From assembly GCA_022410635.1 (NCBI GenBank), contig JAJVDF010000019.1, positions 4,046,497 to 4,110,496 on the forward strand: DNA of 64,000 nucleotides. Direction: 5' to 3'. This stretch comes from Tretioscincus oriximinensis. Its lineage: Eukaryota > Chordata > Lepidosauria > Squamata > Gymnophthalmidae. A program made the translations under genes and the position numbers. The notes beneath the pieces were generated by a model. It did no database searches, was not told the origin of the DNA, and saw nothing but the letters and a program-made list of their open reading frames with translations. Of this stretch, positions 46,466 through 57,262 are shown in pieces (position 1 is the first letter of the stretch; each line of letters opens with the position of its first letter).

Positions 46466-46810
46466 TGTTATAACTGTTGTTAATGGTATTCTGTAATTGA
46501 TGTGGTCCGTATACTTGATTGCATTTGCAGTTTATGTTTGAAGTTCAAATTTGGCTATTTTACAGTACTGCTCAGTTGTGTTTCTACACGCACCAGTTAT
46601 GAGATAAAAAAGTGGGAAGTCAGCCAATTAGAAGCCAATCATTAATGGACATGTGATGTGGAGGAATTATGATTGGTCCAGTAATTGTTCTTAGCCAATT
46701 ACTCTGGGCAAGAAGAGGGTTTACTCTACTGAATAAAGTTATCACTCTTCTGTTAATCTCTGAGAATGGAATCTTTATTAGGTATTAGTTATTGCTGAAC
46801 TATTATAACA
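46466..46810 (+). mobile_element. Putative solo LTR
   Basis: A 345-bp segment with inverted ends TGTTATAA and TTATAACA, an AATAAA signal at 46,732-46,737 and a downstream GT/T-rich region, arranged as in a retroviral or Ty3-type LTR. Repeated CCAAT-like motifs (GCCAATTAG, GCCAATCAT, GCCAATTAC) lie in the U3-like part. The flanking bases (CATTAA and GAAGAG) do not form a duplication. Orientation is by the AATAAA signal. Confidence 0.45.
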
Positions 46811-46861
46811 GAAGAGGCTTCTAGGACACTTGTTGGTCTGGTATACAGGCCAGTGTGAAAT

Positions 46862-48952
46862 AGTCATTTAAAAAGTGGAAGGCTTATCCTAGTGAGGAGA
46901 ACAAAAAGGAGCACAAACTGTGGCAAACAAAATGCAAGGTGGTAGTCAGGGATGCGAAGAAAAACTTTGAGGAGCACATTGCAAAGAATATTAAAAGAAA
47001 TAATAAGGACTTTTTCAAATATATCAGAAAAAAGAATCCTACCAGGAAAGCAGTCGGACCACTCGACAGCAATGGACAAAAGGGCATAATCAAGGAGGAC
47101 GTGGAGATTGCAGGGAGGTTAAATGAATTTTTTGCTTCAGTCTTCACTGAAGAAGACAGAGAAAATTTACCCGCAACAGATTTAGTTCTCTCAGAAAGAA
47201 CACCAAAGGAATTAAACGGGATAGAGATAACAAGGGAGGAGGTCCTTGCAAGCCTAAATAAGCTGAACATTTATAAATCCCCAGGGCCAGACGGCATTCA
47301 CCCAAGAATTCTTAAAGAACTCAAATGCGAAATTGCTGAACTTCTAACCAAAATATTTAATTTTTCCTTAAGATCAGGCATAGAACCAATAGATTGGAAG
47401 CTAGCTAATGTAACACCAATCTTCAAAAAAGGACCCCGGGGTGATCCCGGAAATTATAGACCCATCAGTTTAACATCAATTCCAGGTAAACTGTTGGAAA
47501 CCATAATTAAGGACAAAATTACTAAACACATGGAGAGGCACGCATTGCTGAATGAAACTCAGCATGGCTTCAGCAAGGGTAAGTCATGCCTTACCAACTT
47601 GCTAGAATTCTTTGAAAGTGTTAACAAACATGTAGATAAAGGGGATCCAGTTGATATTGTCTATCTAGATTTTCAGAAGGCTTTTGATAAAGTCCCACAT
47701 CAAAGGCTTCTAAAAAAGCTCCATACTCATGGTATAAGAGGACAGACTTTGTCCTGGATTGGAAACTGGCTAAAAGATACAAAACAGAGGGTAGTATTAA
47801 ATGGACAGTTCTCTGAGTGGAAAGAGGTAAGAAGTGGGGTACCCCAGGGATCTGTACTGGGACACTTGCTTTTCAATATATTTATAAATGATCTGGATGC
47901 CAAGGTAAATAGTGAAGTAGCCAAGTTTGCTGACGACACTAAACTGTTCAGGGTAGTGAAAACTGAAAATGATTGTAAGGCACTCCAGAGTGGTTTATTG
48001 AAATTGGGTGAGTGGGCATCAAAGTGGCAAATGCACTTCAACTTAAGCAAGTGCAAGGTCATGCATATTGGGGCAAAGAACCCAAAATACTCCTATCACC
48101 TGATGGGAACCAAGCTTTCTGTGACCGAGCAAGAAAAGGATCTTGGGGTATCAGTGGACAATTCAATGAAAATGTCAACCCAGTGTGCAGCAGCAGCAAA
48201 AAAGGCAAATTCCATGTTGGGGATAATTAGTAAAGGAATCGAAAACAAGTCAGCAAATGTTGTTTTGCCTCTTTATAAATCTGTGGTGAGGCCACATTTG
48301 GAATACTGTGTTCAATTCTGGTCACCACATCTCAAGAGAGATATTTTGGAACTGGAGAAGGTGCAGAAGAGGGCAACAAAAGTGATCAAGGGTCTGGAGC
48401 ACCTCCCTAACGAAGCAAGGCTGCAACATTTGGGCCTCTTCAGCCTTGAAAGGAGACGTTTGAGGGGTGATCTGATTGAAGTGTACAAAATCATGCATGG
48501 GATCGACAGGGTGAATAGAGAAAAAATGTTTTCTCTATCACACAACACAAGGACCAGAGGGCACTCCTTAAAACTGTTGGGTAGAAAAGTGAGAACAGAC
48601 AAAGGAAAGTATTTTTTCACCCAGAGGGTCATCGGCCTGTGGAATTTACTTCCTGAAGAGGTAGTGGTAGCTAACAGCTTGGATAGTTTCAAGACAGGAC
48701 TAGACAGGTTTATGGACACTAAAGGTATAAATGGATATTAGGATGGATGTCTGGATGTTGCCTCTGGGATGGAGCAACAGGCAGGACTCCTGAAATACCA
48801 TTTGCAGGGAGTCATGAACAGGAGCATATTTTGCTTTCCTCTGTTCGGACTGCCCAGGTGCATCTGGTGGGCCTCTGTGTGACACAGAATGCTGGACTTG
48901 ATGGGCTGTGGCCTGATCCAGTATGGCTCTTCTTATGTTCTTATGTTCTTAT
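46862..48952 (+). mobile_element. CR1 LINE, longest copy (5'-truncated, RT domain intact)
   Basis: The element starts within ORF2, after the endonuclease region, and runs through the reverse transcriptase, the C-terminal domain, a 3'UTR of about 190 bp and a terminal (TTCTTATG)n repeat at 48,929-48,952. CR1 retrotransposes by target-primed reverse transcription, so 5' truncation like this is usual and no target duplication is expected. It is the reference for all other CR1 pieces in this window. Confidence 0.95.
46864..48741 (+). CDS. CR1 ORF2 protein, reverse transcriptase and C-terminal region (N-terminally truncated)
   Basis: The frame is open for 625 codons from a stop at 46,861 to the stop at 48,739. 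It has no natural start, so it is a fragment. Counting from the GTG at 46,939, the RT motifs are SPGPDGIHP (114-122), NYRPISL (172-178), LDFQKAFDKVPH (243-254, first catalytic Asp 244), SGVPQGSVLG (299-308) and FADDTKLF (330-337, catalytic Asp 332 and 333). All three catalytic residues are present. The C-terminal part holds VRPHLEYCVQFWSPH and RVIGLWNLLPEEVV blocks. A His follows SVLG at 309, where Pro is usual. The AP-type endonuclease domain of CR1 is missing, so it could not retrotranspose on its own. Confidence 0.95.
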   Translation, partial: SFKKWKAYPSEENKKEHKLWQTKCKVVVRDAKKNFEEHIAKNIKRNNKDFFKYIRKKNPTRKAVGPLDSNGQKGIIKEDVEIAGRLNEFFASVFTEEDRENLPATDLVLSERTPKELNGIEITREEVLASLNKLNIYKSPGPDGIHPRILKELKCEIAELLTKIFNFSLRSGIEPIDWKLANVTPIFKKGPRGDPGNYRPISLTSIPGKLLETIIKDKITKHMERHALLNETQHGFSKGKSCLTNLLEFFESVNKHVDKGDPVDIVYLDFQKAFDKVPHQRLLKKLHTHGIRGQTLSWIGNWLKDTKQRVVLNGQFSEWKEVRSGVPQGSVLGHLLFNIFINDLDAKVNSEVAKFADDTKLFRVVKTENDCKALQSGLLKLGEWASKWQMHFNLSKCKVMHIGAKNPKYSYHLMGTKLSVTEQEKDLGVSVDNSMKMSTQCAAAAKKANSMLGIISKGIENKSANVVLPLYKSVVRPHLEYCVQFWSPHLKRDILELEKVQKRATKVIKGLEHLPNEARLQHLGLFSLERRRLRGDLIEVYKIMHGIDRVNREKMFSLSHNTRTRGHSLKLLGRKVRTDKGKYFFTQRVIGLWNLLPEEVVVANSLDSFKTGLDRFMDTKGINGY

Positions 48953-50700
48953 AGTCCGAAAATTGTATAATGAATTTTATAACCCATGCATAAGACATGG
49001 ATGCAGCATCAACAGTCATTAACAGGCAGCAACATGTGTCCGCATGAAGCAGTTTGAAATACTTCGGAGGTGTGACATGTGCTAGCATGTACTGTAGATG
49101 CACATTGCCAACCAAGGTAACATGATGGCAGCCTCTGATGATGTGACAGGAACCTCTGTGTTGTCATTGGCCCTCTTCTTTATTGAAAGTGGGGCTATTG
49201 CTGTTTCTGCTGAGTCTGAAAGTTTATTAGCTTGCTTTGGAGAAGCCTAGAAGCTAGCCGCATTACCCAAAAAAGAGAATGTGAATGATACAATGAAGAA
49301 AAGGTGATGGTAAGTTTGCCATGTTGTTCAAATGGCATATGGTTCTGCCAGCCACTCCCATGACCACACAAATCAGTTCTACATACATGCCACTGCTTAT
49401 TTCAGATTAAACAACATTACTAAACACATGGATTCTCTTAACCTGGTCTAATACTAATCCATTTTAGGGGGTTCTAAAAATGGAATTATTTGGTTTTGCT
49501 TCTTATCTGCATTTGTTGATATATTTCTGTATATGGTAACTGAGTTTTACATATGTTTTGTTTTTTAAAAAAACATTTTTAAAAATTGCTGCTAAGACTA
49601 AGGAGGTCTCCTACATGTTTTTGTAAGGGGAAATACTACATCATCTACATATTAAACTAAGGTGTAGTAGTAATCATATCAAACTCTAAAAATTAGCCTG
49701 CATGAATACTACATTTTCAGTTGTTAAAAAAGCAATAGTCTCATGTGTTAGTGAACACCTTAAAACGGATTAGTAAGGCTTTGCATAAAAGGCCTTGAAA
49801 AAAAAACAAGCTTAGAATAGAGAGATGCTATCATAACATTAATAAAATGAAAGATTAAAATGTTAAAATTAGTTCCATTTATGATTTATAAATGCAGAAG
49901 AATCCCTTACTGCTATATTTAATCCATGGGAAAGATACTGAGGAGATATGCTGTCACATATGGCTTTGGTAGTCGGTTATTTATGTATTTTTGATACAGG
50001 CAACAAATACATAAATTACATGCCTCATGTCAACAAGCATGATTCCACTTTCCAGTGCTAACTGACAGGTCAATTGAACCAGGGCGTTATCAGGCATCCA
50101 GGTGACCCAAACGTTGAAAACCACCATAAATCTACTGGCAGGAGGCCTGCTCCACAGCAGTAAAGCAATCATTTGACAAGCATCACTGGGAATGATTTTA
50201 ACACAACATTAAAAATGTCTTGGGAAAAAAAAGAAGAAAATATTCTGAGCAAGTGAAAGGAACTATTAGGCAAGATAGCTTTGGGCATGGGCATATCTAA
50301 AATGGGAAACCTACAGGACAGAACCTGAGGCAGAAATCTAGGATATGAGTGGGAAAAAGGATTAGAAGAAAAAGAAATGATGGCGATAGCTTGAGAGAAA
50401 AAGACACATAAAAAGACATGAGCAGAGAGAAGAAGAAGGGAGATGAAGAAAGCGGAATGCCCTTGAGACTAATCTTGACAACCACCATTTACTTCCTACC
50501 TTATACATATATGCACATGTATATGCATGTGTGATACACAAACAAAAAGTAGATTATGCTGGGAATTATGGTGGTTCAAACATACTCCACCCATTCCCCC
50601 CCATAGATTGAGCTTTGTTATTTAACTATTCATATTTAAGAAACAACGAGTGCATCTACAAGAGAACTATTTGCACTGTATTCTTGATTGTCTTCTGGAC
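48953..50700. other. Unannotated sequence
   Basis: AT-rich with no recognised gene or repeat. A/G-rich at 50,330-50,455. Confidence 0.3.
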
Positions 50701-50707
50701 TGAATGC

Positions 50708-51120
50708 TGTAGAAATAGTTGCAGAGGAAGGAAGTCTGGTCTGGAATCTGGAATCAGCACAGAATGCAGCAGCTCGACTGCTGATGGAACTCTCTGGCTG
50801 GACACACATCACACTGGACTATAAAGATCTGCATTAGTTACCTATATGCAAGGTTCTGATATTACCATACAAAGCCATAAATGGCTTGGGCTCTGGCTAT
50901 CTGAAGGAGCACCTTCTCCCATATAGATCTGTCCGTGGTCTAAGACACCAAGGAGATGGCCTTCCGGTAGTTCCTCCTCTTTGAGAAATGTAAGGGATAG
51001 GAGTACATAGGAAGGCCTTTTCTGTGGTGGCTCCCCCACTCTGGGACAGCCTCCCCCTAAAGGCTTGCCAGGCTGTTTTAACAAACACTTGGAGCAGCGA
51101 AATTCAAATCCTGGACACTT
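50708..51120 (+). pseudogene. L2-like LINE ORF2 C-terminal remnant
   Basis: Plus-strand translation with frame changes gives AAARLLMELSGWTHIT-like sequence, then LPYKAINGLGSGYLKEHLLP and a PPLWDSLPLKA-like block. This matches in order the L2-group C-terminal region (AAARLL...HITP, LHWLP, YKALNGLAPSYL, PRLWNSLP). Stops and a shift show it is dead. Confidence 0.65.
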
Positions 51121-52050
51121 TTAGTTATATTGGAAACATGACTGGGCCTGGGAAGGAATATATTTTGCTATTATTCCTCCCTCCCAGACATCCATAAGGA
51201 CCCCACTCTGTGGGGAGAAAAGCACAGCAAATAGAGCCCTGTTCCCTATCCTTTATCCTGCTCCTGTTCAGATGAATGCAAATGCGCAACAGAAATATTC
51301 TACCGGATTCAAACAACTAATATGGCCTTAACACATCATTTTGATGCTGCAGTCAAAATAAATCTGACCCTAGAAAAACATTTTTTATAATAACTTGTGG
51401 GTCTGAAATCTAGCTATCTACAGTAAAATAGATTCTAATTATCAGGAATATCTTAAGAAGAAATAGAATGTAAGATCTCCTGTAGCTGCAGTATTCATTC
51501 AGTTTCTTTCTATTAATATGCTTATAGACCTTTCAGAAGTAACGGTCCAAGCAGGAAAAAAAAAACATTTAAAATTTTTACTTGGCTATCTCCCTATATG
51601 CAGAACTCTTGGTTATGTTCTTCACAGGGATTCACACCAAAGTTGTTATCAAAGTTTTATTGCTCTACATTCCGCCTTAGTAGATTTTAATGCTAAACAC
51701 TAAAGATGCTGTTTCTGTATAATATACCTATGATGAGATCACACCTCATTCAAGAATTGTGGTTCTTGTTCTGCATGTTAATTAAGGTAGAACTGGATTC
51801 TTTTTGAATGAGCACCTAGTACACAGGGACTGTATGTATGCTGTCTATATGGGAATCCACAAAATATTAGCTTAATAAAAAATATGTATTAAAATTAAAG
51901 ATCAACTTTGGAGGTTGTACACTAATGATGCTTAACTCTAATTAGATGTTTATACAAAGAAATTTGTGTTGGTAATAAAGAAGTGATAATAAAATCAAAA
52001 TGATGCTTTTCCCCCATTGCAAATTATTTGCTAAACTTGTAGATTTTTAT
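51121..52050. other. Unannotated sequence
   Basis: No gene or repeat recognised. Confidence 0.3.
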
Positions 52051-52052
52051 CT

Positions 52053-52054
<2 letters not shown>

Positions 52055-52138
<84 letters not shown>
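52055..52138. repeat. (AAT)n microsatellite
   Basis: About 28 uninterrupted AAT/TAA units over 84 bp. The poly-Ile frame through it is not a gene. Confidence 0.95.
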
Positions 52139-52140
<2 letters not shown>

Positions 52141-52340
52141 CTATTTCAACAGTTCAGTGCAACTAATACAGCAAGTATTTTCTCCACATTCCACACAAAA
52201 CACCACTTTAACAGCTACTATAGTTCAATTCCTTTATTACTGTGATCAATGCTTAGTAGATCTCTCATTTACAGTCATGACTTTCTGAAAATGTAATGTG
52301 TAACCAGACACAGCTTCTGGAATTGCTTCTGAGGAACCTT

Positions 52341-52513
52341 AGGCCTTTTCTGTATTGGGCTTTATTCTGGATTTTATCTCAGAATAGGGATCTAAAATCC
52401 ACATGCCAGATGCAGATTGAGATCCACCTATTAGTGAGTTACTGTAGCATGTGAGTGACAGATCTCTATTCTGAGATATAATCCAGAACAAGGGCTAATG
52501 TAGAAAAGGATTT
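52341..52513. mobile_element. Fold-back MITE-like element (family G), copy 1
   Basis: A 173-bp palindrome. The left arm (52,341-52,393) contains TTCTGGATTTTATCTCAGAA and the right arm (52,460-52,513) contains the complement of TTCTGGATTATATCTCAGAA. The ends are imprecise (CTTAGGCCTTTTCTG against the complement of CTAAATCCTTTTCTA). Half of a related element lies at 61,686-61,736. No target duplication found. Confidence 0.6.
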
Positions 52514-53405
52514 AGCCCATTTTTAAAAGCCAATGGCTTCCAGTTCACTCATATTCTGGAGTTCTCTTGCTTCAATTACTTTTTTAAATTTTAGCAAAGA
52601 TTTTCTGTGGGGTTCAAATCAGGTGAATTTGATGACTTCTACAGAATCCGTCAGGATTTTTTCTGGAACCAAACCTTAGAAGACTTTTATATAGTACGTG
52701 CACACTACTTCCTACCATGATGGCTCCCTGAAGCATCAACAGACAGAAACTTTCACAGTAGCAAGAAAAACTGCTTTGTTAATTCTTTTCTCCACTAAAC
52801 ATTACCTTTGGACCGCAACATTGACTCATAACTATGCTGCCATGGCATGATTGCAACTGAATTGTGTGGCAATCCCACTAAGTGATGCAACAACGACAAC
52901 CTAGGCTTTTATACCTCACATTTCTGTCATGAATCACAGGCCAAGGCATCTGTATTCCTTTCTGCTGTTTACACAAAGCTAGCAGAGATACAAGCTTGGC
53001 GTGGGGGAGCAGGTGGAATCTTCAACCAAGCCCGAAATACCTTCCTTGTGGGCTCAACAAAAGCTCACTTAGAAGGTAACAAAAATGCAAGTGAGATAAG
53101 TGAGTCAAATAAACAATGCCAAGGATGAAAGAAGAGCCGAATAGTTATACACAAACCAAGGCCAAACAAGCCGGGAAATCTGCCTAGGAAGCTAGATACA
53201 CTGACCGAGTAAACAGGTTGTCTCTACCAATATGCTGGCAAGATTAGGATGCTTTATATAGAAGTCCTCCCAGATTCGCTGAGTACGGTGAAACTCCAAC
53301 TGCTGTTCATTGTCTGTTAGCAACTCCTTAACCCTTTCTAGCATGGGAATTCCCCGTGCTCAATCCTCAGAGCTTGAATCCTGCTCCAAATCAAGCCTTG
53401 CCATG
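52514..53405. other. Unannotated sequence
   Basis: No gene or repeat recognised. Confidence 0.3.
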
Positions 53406-53408
53406 ACA

Positions 53409-53573
53409 TTCTCACCCAAAGGGACTCAAAGCTATTTTTTGCCAAAAAGCTTACATTCTATCTTCCACACCATGTTGTAGTACTCATTTATTTAACCGCA
53501 ATTACTTGCTTTTGGACAGCTGAGTAGGCTGAAGCTAAGGCCAGTAAAGGGTGCTCTCCATGCCCAACACAAA
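53409..53573 (-). mobile_element. tRNA-derived SINE, partial old copy 6
   Basis: Contains CACCCAAAGGGACTCAAAGC, CTTACATTCTATCTTCCACA and GGACAGCTGAGTAGGCTGAA, in the order of the SINE body. The tRNA-like head is lost after 53,573. Confidence 0.65.
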
Positions 53574-53574
53574 A

Positions 53575-54100
53575 AATAAAAACAAAAAGAAACTTGTCTC
53601 AAAGTTTATATTCAATGTCATTCCCAAACTTGTAGTAATTCTTTTAGGCAGGTAGAGATGTGCAAAATCTTGGTCACATTCATAAATTCATAAATTTGTT
53701 TTTTAAAAAATCTTATTTGATTGAAATTGAAATGCCATTGTTCTCATGTTCTGTGTTCCATCAGACTGAGCCAACCTCAATAATCCCAAACATGAATTTT
53801 TCAACTGGACAGGCCACATTTACTGTTTTACATTGAAAATGGGATTTTTTTTCCTAATGGAAAAACCATGTATTTTTATTTATGAATGCATTTGAACACA
53901 GTTGTTCATTAATAGTGTTAGCCATCAAAGTGAATTAGCATGTGTTTGGTTTGAAGGTGCCCTGAGGATGGAATGTGTGTGCACTCATTCTCTTGCCACA
54001 TTTCCACAAGAGCTCCTATACTGCCCTCCCCTTTTCCCTCCAAACAGAGGACTGCAGTAATGTGGTGAGATTTGTGCTTACATTCTTGGCCTTGATTCTA
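53575..54100. other. Unannotated sequence
   Basis: No gene or repeat recognised. Confidence 0.3.
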
Positions 54101-54104
54101 GCAG

Positions 54105-54440
54105 AACCTAAGCACCTAAGAGGATCCTTGCTGAATCAGGTCACAACCTATCTAGTCCAGCATTCTGTTTCACATAGTAGGTCACCAGTTGCTTCTGGAC
54201 ATTCTCAAGCAATAGAGGCAAGACATTTATCCATTCTCAACTCCTTACAGATGGCATTTAGAAGAATCTTCCCTACCTCTCCAACTTGAAGCCAGTATCT
54301 AGGCACTCATTCCAGTAACAATCAATATACTTGACCTTCATGTATTTGTCTAATCCTCTATGAATTTGTCTAATCCCCCATGAATTTGTATAATCCTTTT
54401 TTAAAGCTACCACTTCTTCTAGAAAATTGAAAATGAAAAT
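54105..54440 (-). mobile_element. Old CR1 LINE 3' region, copy G
   Basis: GAGGATCCTTGCTGAATCAG and CTATCTAGTCCAGCATTCTG match the CR1 3'UTR complement, and AAAGCTACCACTTCTTC matches the ORF2 end. It is strongly diverged and carries an internal 20-bp triplication (next entry). Confidence 0.75.
54341..54400. repeat. Three tandem 20-bp units inside a CR1
   Basis: Units beginning TGTATTTGTCTAATCC, TGAATTTGTCTAATCC and TGAATTTGTATAATCC at 54,341, 54,361 and 54,381. Other CR1 copies have one such unit (CATAAACCTGTCTAGTCC), so the triplication arose within this copy. Confidence 0.85.
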
Positions 54441-56995
54441 TCTTCAGAAAGTTGATAATGTCACAAGGAACGTGCCTTTTGCCTAGTGAGATGCATCCCT
54501 TGGACAGGTATTCCTTACTCATATAATATGGTTGGTGAATTTGGTTGTACTGTTTTCCCTTTTCCATGGGGACCAATATTTACATAATGCAGGAATGAAC
54601 ACCACAATGTTATGACTTGTATTCAGATCAAAACTGTCTGCATTGTCTGTCTCTCAGTAATGACACCACTCACAAAATTGTTCATAAAAAATGAGAAAAT
54701 ATACACTTGACCTTGGCGAAGATGTCATGTGAAATATTATGTAGTTTCTATATGAAAAGCTGGAAATGTTTCCAGGGGATTAAAAGCAGTCCCCATGAAG
54801 CTTACAGAGAAGGTACACATGTTTTAATGTGCAGTTGGCCATTAGAGGATTGAACAGGGCTGTATTTTCCACCCTTCCTCCCTCCAAGCAAGGAAATATC
54901 CAATCAAATGTGCAAATGGGTAAAATTGGCGAATCAGCTGAAGTTACAGTTTCTTCCAATCATTTGATGCTAATTTTATTTCACAAGAAGGTTGCCTCTG
55001 GATGTGTACGTATGCCTGCATTTCTATCTGAAAACAGGCCTGTACCAATTTTACTCCTTTTTGAAAAAAATAAGTATTGACAGATGCCTTAATCAAGGTT
55101 GGCCAGCTGGTATATAGACAAAGAGGCACAATTAATTCAGATTTCAGCTTAAAACAGCTGTACTCTACTGATTACTTCTGATAGTTTGGCATGTTGTGCA
55201 TCACAGAATTCAACATTTTGAAGTGCAAAAATATATTTTTGTTGTAGAAATGCTCCTAGAGAATCATTTAGAGTGAAAACGTTTACAATTTCCAGCTCTC
55301 ATTCTGTACCATTAGCTAGGCAAGAATGTGTGTATATGAAGTAAATGCTTGTCTTTAGGGCTAAAAGAAATAGGGATGTGAGTATGGTATTGCAGTTCCG
55401 GAAGTGATCTGGATGTGAGAAACTCATGTGTTTATTATAGTTTTCTCTTGCACTTTGCTTCTGCAAAAACCCTCAAAAACCTTTTTCTCTCTCTCTCTCT
55501 GGTGAAAGTGAAAATGAATGTCTTTGTGTCGGGCACACATGGTTCCCCTATATACCAAATGGGAGTGCTTTCGCCATGCATCATTTGCAAAGCCAAATGC
55601 TGCGGCACCTGAGTAATCCCTGAAAACCCAACATAAGTGCATTTTTTCTACTTTGGGTCAACCGTGCTCCGGCTGTGATTTGCCCATAGTGGGACTGTGT
55701 CTGTGTGAATGCTGCTGCTGCAGATCAGAGCTCATCAAGTTCAGGGTAGGGATGTTTACCTTGCCCTGGCCTATGTCTATAGTGGGAGGTCCTGAGAGTA
55801 ATGTCTGTGTGCTGCCATTGTGCCTCCTATTTTGTCCTAACTGGAGAGGAGGCAATTGCTGTGTTTTATGCAATACATTAGTTTTGTGCAATTTCTCACT
55901 TTGAGAAACCTCTGTCTGTGCCAGAATCAGCACACAAACCACTACTCCCAACAAGATTGGTGGCCCAGTAATTCCAGACTCCCCCCAAGCTTCCCCCTGA
56001 ACATTTTGACAAGGCAGCATGTATAAAGACACGATTTCACATAGATTTCAATTTTTTTAATTACTCAAATGTGGAATTGTGCAGCTAACTATGTTTTTTA
56101 AAAGGGGGGGTGTAGGAGAAATGACACACCCATCACCTAAGATGCAAAAATTGGATAACCAGTCAGTGCAGCATTAAACCCCAGCTATCAACATATACTC
56201 AATGAAGAATTTTACTCCCAAATCATTTTGGGAGGGATCTTGGAAGACGTTGAAAAGCATTCATTTTTTTTTCTTCTTGCTTACCAATATATTGTTGAGC
56301 ATTTGTAGACTTTGTAATGCTGAAGCAAATGGACAGATGAGCTTCTAAAAAACAACTTTCTTGAGTTCAAGCTCCTAGGCTTCTAGTTCTAATGCTAAAC
56401 AAGAAAACAAATTAATAGTGACCTTCTTGGTTAAACTGGAAATGCCTGTGAGTTCAGATTTCTCCTGTGGTTTTCAATTGAGCTCTAGTATAAGGCAGGC
56501 AGTCAAAACAAAAACAATGTTTTTGTCACTCATATCAAAGAATTCACAATCTTCCAGTTATAGGAAATAAATTATTATTAAGTGCAGATAAATAGCCTGA
56601 TACAGTGATGCCATGCAAACTGTTTGGTTACATGACATGAACCTGGCTCAATAGAATAATAAAAATAGAAAACAGAATCAAAGGCTACAGTCAGACTGGT
56701 GCTGGAGAAAGGAAAAAAATTGTAAGCCACCATTAGGGTAGGAGACATAGCACGAATCTTGTGGCAGTTACTGACTCTCAAAACTTGCTCCTTCAGTGAA
56801 CCACTTTTGCTGCAAAAAAGTTTAATATGCACCACTTTTGTCCTATGCAAAAGCAAACCAGGTAGAACTGCTCCATAAAATGTACCTCCTTCCTTCTCTG
56901 TCCGTCCACTTGGCGAAATGATCCATAGGGTGACCCATAAGTCAAACAGAAGCAAGACTGTGTGTCTTTGGACATTTGTCCACCTTAGCAGCTGA
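54441..56995. other. Unannotated sequence
   Basis: A (CT)n run at 55,486-55,500, otherwise complex. Frames of 124 codons (55,658-56,032) and 158 codons (56,578-57,054), both minus, have no recognisable domain. The second overlaps the next SINE. Confidence 0.3.
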
Positions 56996-56999
56996 GGGA

Positions 57000-57262
57000 A
57001 GAAGAAGAAGTGGGTTTTTATGCCCTGCTTTTCCCACGCGAAAAGCAGGCTCAAAGCTGCTTACACAGTTATTTTTTGCCCAAAGGCTTACATTCTATCT
57101 TCCCCACCAAGCTGTGGTGGTTCCCATTTATCTACTTACAGTCAGTTGCAATTTCTTGCAATTTTTGCTTTCGAATAGCTGGGTTGGTTAGAGCTAGAGG
57201 CTAGTGGAAGGTGCTCACCCCTCCCCACGTTCAACACAGGGATTCAAAACCCGATCTCTCAG
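57000..57262 (-). mobile_element. tRNA-derived SINE with L2-like tail, copy 7
   Basis: Minus-strand copy from the GAAGAAGAAG tail complement through TATGCCCTGCTTTTCCCACG, CTTACATTCTATCTTCCCCA and GAATAGCTGGGTTGGTTAGA. The outer part of the tRNA head is missing beyond 57,262. Confidence 0.82.

Noticed and set aside
46862..48952. Autonomous, active LINE
   Set aside because: The endonuclease part, start codon and 5' promoter are absent; only a truncated copy.
52000..52245. Poly-Ile frame
   Set aside because: Translation of the AAT microsatellite.
56578..57054. 158-codon minus frame
   Set aside because: Partly overlaps a SINE and shows no recognisable domain.
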